DNA of 64,000 nucleotides from Halorubrum lipolyticum DSM 21995. Its GTDB lineage: Archaea > Halobacteriota > Halobacteria > Halobacteriales > Haloferacaceae. A program made the position numbers and the translations under genes. The notes beneath the pieces were generated by a model, which had not been told where the DNA came from, did not search any database, and saw only the letters and a list, made by a program, of their open reading frames with translations. The stretch's first letter is position 1, and each line of letters starts with the position of its first letter. Below, in pieces: positions 59,491-64,000 of the stretch. The DNA is taken from assembly GCF_000337375.1 (NCBI RefSeq), contig NZ_AOJG01000017.1, positions 1-64,000 of the forward strand, given 5' to 3'.

Positions 59491-61242
59491 TCAGTCCCCG
59501 TTCTCCGACCGCTCCGCTTCGTCCGACCGCTCCGCTTCGTCCGACCGCTCTCCATCCTCCCCCGTCGCTTTCCCGTCCCTCCGGTCGCGCTCTCTCGCCG
59601 CCGGATCGCGCTCCGCGGGGTCGCCGTACCCGCCGCCGCCAGGCGTCCGGACCGTCACCGTCGTCCCCGGCTCCACGTCGACGGTCGCCTTCGCGGAGAC
59701 GGGCTCGCCGTCGATCAGGTTCTCGCCGAGCGCGCCCGGCTCGCCGCCCTCGCGACCCGCGGGCGCGCGTCGGCGCCGCTCGGTCAACAGCGAGACCGTC
59801 GCCGCGGTCTCGACGCGGACGCTCCGTTCCAGTCCGAGCCCGCCACGATGACGCCCGTCGCCGCCGCTGTCGGGGCGGAGCGCGTATCGCTCCACCCGGA
59901 GCGGGTAGGCCGCCTCCAGCGCCTCGACTGGCGTGTTGAGCGTGTTCGTCATCCCGACCTGCACGCCGTCCATCCCGTCGATGTCGGGACGCGCGCCGAA
60001 CCCGCCGCCGATCGTCTCGTAGTAGGTGAACGACTCTCCGGCGTCGGCGTCGCGGTCGCCGACGCGCTCGCCGTCTCCACTACCCTTGCCGCCCCCACCG
60101 CGGTTCCCGATCGTGAGGTTGTTCATCGTCCCCTGCCCCCCGGCGGTCACCCGGTCGGGAGCCGCCTCGCCGAGCGCCGCGAGCACCACGTCGACCGCGC
60201 GCTGGCTCGTCTCGACGTTCCCGCCGACGACCGCCGCCGGCGGCTCGGGGTTCAGGATCGATCCCTCGGGCGCCGACACCGACACCGGCTCGTAACAGCC
60301 GTGATTCGGCGGAATCGACGGGTCGGTCACGCAGCGCACGGCGAAGTAGACCGCGCTCTTCGCCACCGCGAGGGGAGCGTTGCAGTTCCCCGCGACCTGG
60401 TCGGCGCTGCCCGCGAAGTCGACCGCGAGCGACCCCCCGTCGATCGTCACCGCCGCGCGGATCGGGATGTCGGCGTCGGTGACGCCGTCGCCCTCCAGGG
60501 CGTCTTCGGCCTCGTAGGTCCCGTCCGGAAGGTCCCGGAGCGCGGCGGCCGTCCGCTCCCGCGAGTAGTCGATCACGGCGTCGAAGGCCGCTTCGAGCCG
60601 ATCGCGACCGTGTTCGGCCGCGAGGTCGCGAAGCCGCTCTCCCGCTCGCTCGTTGGCGGCGAGTTGCGCCTCGAAGTCGGCGCGGCGCTCCGCCGGGTTC
60701 CGCACGTTCGCGAAGATCAGGTCGAAGGTGTCCTCGACCCGCTCTCCCCCGTCGACGAGTCGGATCGGCGGGACCCGGAGGCCCTCCTGGTAGATCTCGC
60801 GGGCGCCGGCCGGCATGCTTCCCGGGGTCATCCCGCCCACGTCGGCGTGGTGGGCGCGGGAGACGGCGAAGCCGACCGCGTCGCCGCCGAGCGCCAGCGG
60901 CGAGACGAGCGTCACGTCCGGGAGGTGCGTCCCGCCCGTGAACGGGTCGTTGAGGACGAACACGTCGCCGGGCGCGGGCTCCCGCTCGCGGACCGCCGCG
61001 ACCGCCTCCGGCATCGCGCCGAGGTGGACCGGGATGTGCTCCGCCTGCGCGACCATCCGCCCGTCGGCGTCGAAGAGGGCGGTCGAGCAGTCGCGCCGCT
61101 CCGTGATGTTCGGGGAGTACGCCCCGCGGGTCAGCACCGTCCCCATCTCCTCGGCGACGCCCTCGAGCTGGTTCCGGAGGACTTCGAGCGTCACCGGGTC
61201 GATAGCGCGGTTCGAGCCGTCCGCCCCGCCGCCGCCGGTCAC
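59491..61242 (-). CDS. hyuB: Hydantoinase B / oxoprolinase family protein
   Basis: A 583-residue protein (GTG start). It begins with DPVTLEVLRNQLEGVAEEMG and contains DVFVLNDPFTGGTHLPDVTL and SRAHHADVGGMTPGSMPAGA, typical of the HyuB half of ATP-dependent hydantoinases and 5-oxoprolinases. The C-terminal part (VTVRTPGGGGYGDPAERDP) ends in a charged tail with SDEAER repeats. It overlaps hyuA by four bases (GTGA) and needs it as partner. Confidence 0.93.
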   Translation of the reverse strand: MTGGGGADGSNRAIDPVTLEVLRNQLEGVAEEMGTVLTRGAYSPNITERRDCSTALFDADGRMVAQAEHIPVHLGAMPEAVAAVREREPAPGDVFVLNDPFTGGTHLPDVTLVSPLALGGDAVGFAVSRAHHADVGGMTPGSMPAGAREIYQEGLRVPPIRLVDGGERVEDTFDLIFANVRNPAERRADFEAQLAANERAGERLRDLAAEHGRDRLEAAFDAVIDYSRERTAAALRDLPDGTYEAEDALEGDGVTDADIPIRAAVTIDGGSLAVDFAGSADQVAGNCNAPLAVAKSAVYFAVRCVTDPSIPPNHGCYEPVSVSAPEGSILNPEPPAAVVGGNVETSQRAVDVVLAALGEAAPDRVTAGGQGTMNNLTIGNRGGGGKGSGDGERVGDRDADAGESFTYYETIGGGFGARPDIDGMDGVQVGMTNTLNTPVEALEAAYPLRVERYALRPDSGGDGRHRGGLGLERSVRVETAATVSLLTERRRRAPAGREGGEPGALGENLIDGEPVSAKATVDVEPGTTVTVRTPGGGGYGDPAERDPAARERDRRDGKATGEDGERSDEAERSDEAERSENGD

Positions 61243-63389
61243 CGCTCGTCACCCCCGGCCGCTCCCTCGGACCCCCCGGTGCGCTCCAGCGCCACCGTCC
61301 CGTCCCGCCGGACGCGACCGCCCCACCCGGGCGGGACGACGGTCGTGCTCTCGGTGCCCGCGAGCACCGCGGGACCGCCGAGAGCCGCTTCGGGCCCGAG
61401 CGCGTCGCGGTCGTAGACGGTCGCCTCGACCGCGCCGGCGTCGGAGAAGACGACCTCGCGAGCCCCCCGCTTCGCGTCGGGCGCGCCGGTCCGCGAGACG
61501 ACCGGGGGATCGACCTCGACCGTCGCCGCGACTCGGAGCGTGACCGCCTCCACCGCGGCGTCGAGCCGGTAGCCGTAGGCCCGCTCGTGGGCCGCCGCGA
61601 AGCGCTCGGCGAGCGCGGCGGGGGCGGGCGGCGCTCCGGGGTCGGCCGCCCCGTCGCTCCCGCCGCCACCCGCGTCGACGGTCAGCTCGAAGCTCTGGCC
61701 GGCGTATCGGCAGTCGGCCGCCAGCTCGACCCGCGCCGCCTCGGGTTCGGAGGCGTCGGCGAGGACGCGGTCGGTCAGCTCCGCGAAGGCGTCACCGAGG
61801 TCGCCGGCGGTCGCCGCTCCCTCGCCGGTCGACTCGGCGAGGGTGAGCCGGACGGTCCGGGCCGCGTCGTGGGTCTCGTCGGCCGCGAGCAGCCCGTACG
61901 CCGACAGCACGCCGGCCGGCCCCGGGACGAGCACGCGCTCCATCCCGAGCCGGTCGGCGAGCGCGGCGGCGTGCATCGGCCCCGCGCCGCCGAAGGCGAC
62001 GAGGTCGAACGCGCGGGGGTCGCGGCCGCGCTCGACGGTCACCGACCGGATCGCCCGCGCCATCGTCGCGTTGGCGACGCGGTAGACGCCGCGGGCGGCG
62101 GCGGCGGGAGCACCGAGACCGTCGTCGCCCTCGATCCCGGCCGCGTCGGCCAGCCGTTCGAGCGCCTCGCGGGCGGCGTCGACGTCGAGCGCGAGGTCGC
62201 CGCCGAGCGCCGCGTCCGGACCGATGTAGCCGAGGAGTACGTCGGCGTCGGTGACCGTCGGGTCGGTCCCGCCCGTCCCGTAGCAGGCCGGCCCCGGCTC
62301 CGCCCCGGCGGACTCCGGGCCGACGCGGAGCGCGCCGCCGGCGTCGGTCCACGCGATCGACCCGCCGCCCGCGCCGACCGTCTCCACGTCGACCGTCGGG
62401 GTGCGGAGGGGGACGCCGGCGATCGTCGTCTCCGCGGCCCGCTCGGCGCGCCCGTCGCGCACGAGGCTCACGTCGCTCGACGTTCCCCCCATGTCGAAGG
62501 TGACGGCGGCTGCGGAGGAGGTAGAGGAGGCGCCGTCCGGCTCCTCCCCGCCGAGCGTCGCGCCGCCCGCGACCGCGGCCGCGCCGACGACGCCGGCGGC
62601 GGGTCCCGAGAGCACCGTAGTCACGGCGCTCTCACGGACCGTCTCCGCGTCGGCGACGCCCCCGTTCGAGCGCATCACCCGCGGCTCGGGGAGCCCGAGG
62701 TCCTCGGCGCCGGAGACGATCCGCCCGAGGTAGTCGTCCAGCTCCGGGGTCAGGTAGGCGTCCGCGGCGGTCGTCGCCGTGCGCTCGAACTCGCGGAACT
62801 CCGCGAGCACGTCGTGAGACGCGGAGACGGGGACCTCCAGCTCCTCGCGCAGGAGTTCGGTCACGACGGCCTCGTTCTCCGGGTGGGCGTACGCGTGCAG
62901 CAGCGAGACCGCGACGCTCTCGGCGTCGCTCTCGGCGATCTCGTCGGCCAGACCGCGGACCGACTCGGGGTCGACCGGTCGCTCGATCCCCTCGGTCGTC
63001 GCGCGCTCGTCGACCTCGAACCGACGCCGCCGAGGGACGAGTGGGACCGGCTTCTCCGCGTCGAGATCGTAGAGGGCGGGGCGGGTCTGCCGGCCGATCT
63101 CGAGCACGTCGCGGAAGCCGGCGGTGGTCACGAGCGCGGTCCGGGCGCCGTCGCGTTCGAGGAGGGCGTTGACCGAGACCGTGGTCGCGTGCGCGAAGGC
63201 GCCCACGTCGGCGGGATCGATCCCGGCCGCGTCGCAGGCCTCGCGGACGCCGTCGAGGACGCCAGCGTGTTGGGGGGTCGTCGTCGGCACCTTCGCGGTC
63301 GTGAGGTCGCCGTCGACGACCAGCGCCACGTCGGTGAACGTGCCGCCCACGTCGACGCCGAGCCTGACGGGGTGGCTGTCGTCGCCCAT
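61239..63389 (-). CDS. hyuA: Hydantoinase A / oxoprolinase family protein
   Basis: A 716-residue ATP-binding protein. The N-terminal actin-like motif RLGVDVGGTFTDVALVVDGD, then FAHATTVSVNALLERDG, VTFDMGGTSSDVSLVRDG and VETVGAGGGSIAWTDAGGAL match HyuA. Together HyuA and HyuB open hydantoins or 5-oxoproline with ATP. The GGCT-like gene at 32220, which makes 5-oxoproline, would offer a substrate; this link is inferred. Confidence 0.93.
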   Translation of the reverse strand: MGDDSHPVRLGVDVGGTFTDVALVVDGDLTTAKVPTTTPQHAGVLDGVREACDAAGIDPADVGAFAHATTVSVNALLERDGARTALVTTAGFRDVLEIGRQTRPALYDLDAEKPVPLVPRRRRFEVDERATTEGIERPVDPESVRGLADEIAESDAESVAVSLLHAYAHPENEAVVTELLREELEVPVSASHDVLAEFREFERTATTAADAYLTPELDDYLGRIVSGAEDLGLPEPRVMRSNGGVADAETVRESAVTTVLSGPAAGVVGAAAVAGGATLGGEEPDGASSTSSAAAVTFDMGGTSSDVSLVRDGRAERAAETTIAGVPLRTPTVDVETVGAGGGSIAWTDAGGALRVGPESAGAEPGPACYGTGGTDPTVTDADVLLGYIGPDAALGGDLALDVDAAREALERLADAAGIEGDDGLGAPAAAARGVYRVANATMARAIRSVTVERGRDPRAFDLVAFGGAGPMHAAALADRLGMERVLVPGPAGVLSAYGLLAADETHDAARTVRLTLAESTGEGAATAGDLGDAFAELTDRVLADASEPEAARVELAADCRYAGQSFELTVDAGGGGSDGAADPGAPPAPAALAERFAAAHERAYGYRLDAAVEAVTLRVAATVEVDPPVVSRTGAPDAKRGAREVVFSDAGAVEATVYDRDALGPEAALGGPAVLAGTESTTVVPPGWGGRVRRDGTVALERTGGSEGAAGGDER

Positions 63390-63398
63390 CCTCGGACG

Positions 63399-64000
63399 CT
63401 ACCGCTCCGCGCAGAACTCGACGAAGTTCCGCAGAATTCTCAGCCCCGTCTCACCGCTCTTCTCCGGGTGGAACTGCGTGCCGAACACGTTGCCCGCCTC
63501 GTTGGCGACGACCGCGGGGAAGTCGACCCCGTAGTCCGCGGTGGCGACGACGGCGTCCGGGTCGTCGGGCTCGGCGTAGTAGGAGTGGACGAAGTAGGCG
63601 TACTCTCCTTCCACGCCGTCGACGAGGGGGTGGTCGCGCTCGACTTCGAGCTCGTTCCAGCCCATGTGCGGGACCTTCCGGTCCACCTCGAACCGGACGT
63701 TGGTGCCGGGGACGAGACCGAGGCCGGTCACCTCGCCTTCGCCCTCGTGGTCGGCCTCCTCGCTGGAGGTGAGGAGCATCTGCATCCCGAGGCAGATCCC
63801 GAAGAGCGGGCGGCCGGCGTCGGCGTGGTCGACCAGCGCCTCGCGGAGGGGGCCGGCGTTCTCCATCCCCTCGCGGAACGCGCCGACGCCCGGGAGGACG
63901 ACGCCGTCGGCGGCCGCGAACGCCTCCGGGTCGTCGGTGATCTCGACCGACGCGCCCGCGCGCTCTAACCCGCGGGTCGCGGACCGGAGGTTCCCGAGGC
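63399..64000 (-). CDS. hisH: Imidazole glycerol phosphate synthase glutaminase subunit (5' end beyond window)
   Basis: The reading frame continues past the window edge; about 200 codons are visible. The catalytic triad is present: the nucleophile Cys in LFGICLGMQMLL, and His/Glu in FGTQFHPEKSGETGLRILRN. Upstream in the same frame VVLPGVGAFREGMENAG is the family oxyanion region. HisH releases ammonia from glutamine for HisF in histidine synthesis. Its stop is close to hyuA, on the same strand. Confidence 0.95.
   Translation of the reverse strand, partial: LGNLRSATRGLERAGASVEITDDPEAFAAADGVVLPGVGAFREGMENAGPLREALVDHADAGRPLFGICLGMQMLLTSSEEADHEGEGEVTGLGLVPGTNVRFEVDRKVPHMGWNELEVERDHPLVDGVEGEYAYFVHSYYAEPDDPDAVVATADYGVDFPAVVANEAGNVFGTQFHPEKSGETGLRILRNFVEFCAER

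Noticed and set aside
61587-63968. A 793-codon plus-strand frame
   Set aside because: It lies antisense to hyuA and hisH, both with clear motifs, and has an Arg/Val/Gly-rich composition without domains.

Overview
This window is chromosomal DNA of an extremely halophilic archaeon. The sequence is very GC-rich, the proteins are strongly acidic, secreted proteins carry Tat (twin-arginine) lipoprotein signals, and many genes have a TATA-like box about 25 bases before the start codon (leaderless transcripts). Diagnostic archaeal genes include a SAMP2-type ubiquitin-like modifier, an archaeal class I CCA-adding enzyme, archaemetzincin, CTP-dependent riboflavin kinase, CDP-archaeol synthase, a fused ADP-forming acetate-CoA ligase and a FolC-FolP fusion. 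The overall look is that of Halorubrum or a close relative; the genus is an inference.

Layout. 1-5 kb: end of gatB, SAMP2, a GNAT acetyltransferase, a coiled-coil protein, RlmE, and a soluble chemoreceptor fused to a sugar-binding-protein-like domain. 5-18 kb, mostly minus strand: dihydrofolate reductase, an ornithine cyclodeaminase-family enzyme, a radical SAM protein, the ADP-forming acetate-CoA ligase operon, a PAS histidine kinase and two divergent HTH regulators. 18-24 kb: small zinc-ribbon and flavin-binding proteins, then a minus-strand cluster (two SHOCT membrane proteins, a DUF302 protein, a secreted Gly/His/Tyr-repeat protein, a multicopper oxidase) that looks like a metal or redox module, followed by thioredoxin reductase. 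24-36 kb: a DHH phosphoesterase, folCP, an ABC exporter, threonine deaminase, a MATE transporter and a SpoIIM-like protein. 36-41 kb: two Hsp20 genes and two isoaspartyl-methyltransferase-like genes in tandem, a HerA-like ATPase and a pair of CrcB fluoride channels. 41-46 kb: CCA-adding enzyme, an intron-bearing tRNA-Asn, a low-GC PD-(D/E)XK nuclease gene and a CAU tRNA. 46-64 kb: a YgfZ-like protein, a K+/H+ antiporter pair, RNase R, tRNA-Ala, the ribK-ribB operon, ilvE, proline dehydrogenase, carS, an aldo/keto reductase, hydantoinase A/B and a truncated hisH.

Points that stand out: (i) two copies, in opposite orientation, of a ~320-base structured intergenic repeat (30337-30654 and 54481-54808) with matching ends and TATA-like cores; (ii) an I-Ssp6803I-like nuclease gene of foreign composition between an intron-containing tRNA gene and another tRNA gene; (iii) a chemoreceptor whose binding-protein domain is C-terminal and apparently cytoplasmic; (iv) a SAMP2 with residues after its di-glycine; (v) several short tandem repeats (11, 24, 25 and 36 bases, and a G-rich ~10-base repeat) next to promoters or inside genes. 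Most of the rest is ordinary haloarchaeal housekeeping. Function statements rest on motifs read by eye; no database search was possible.
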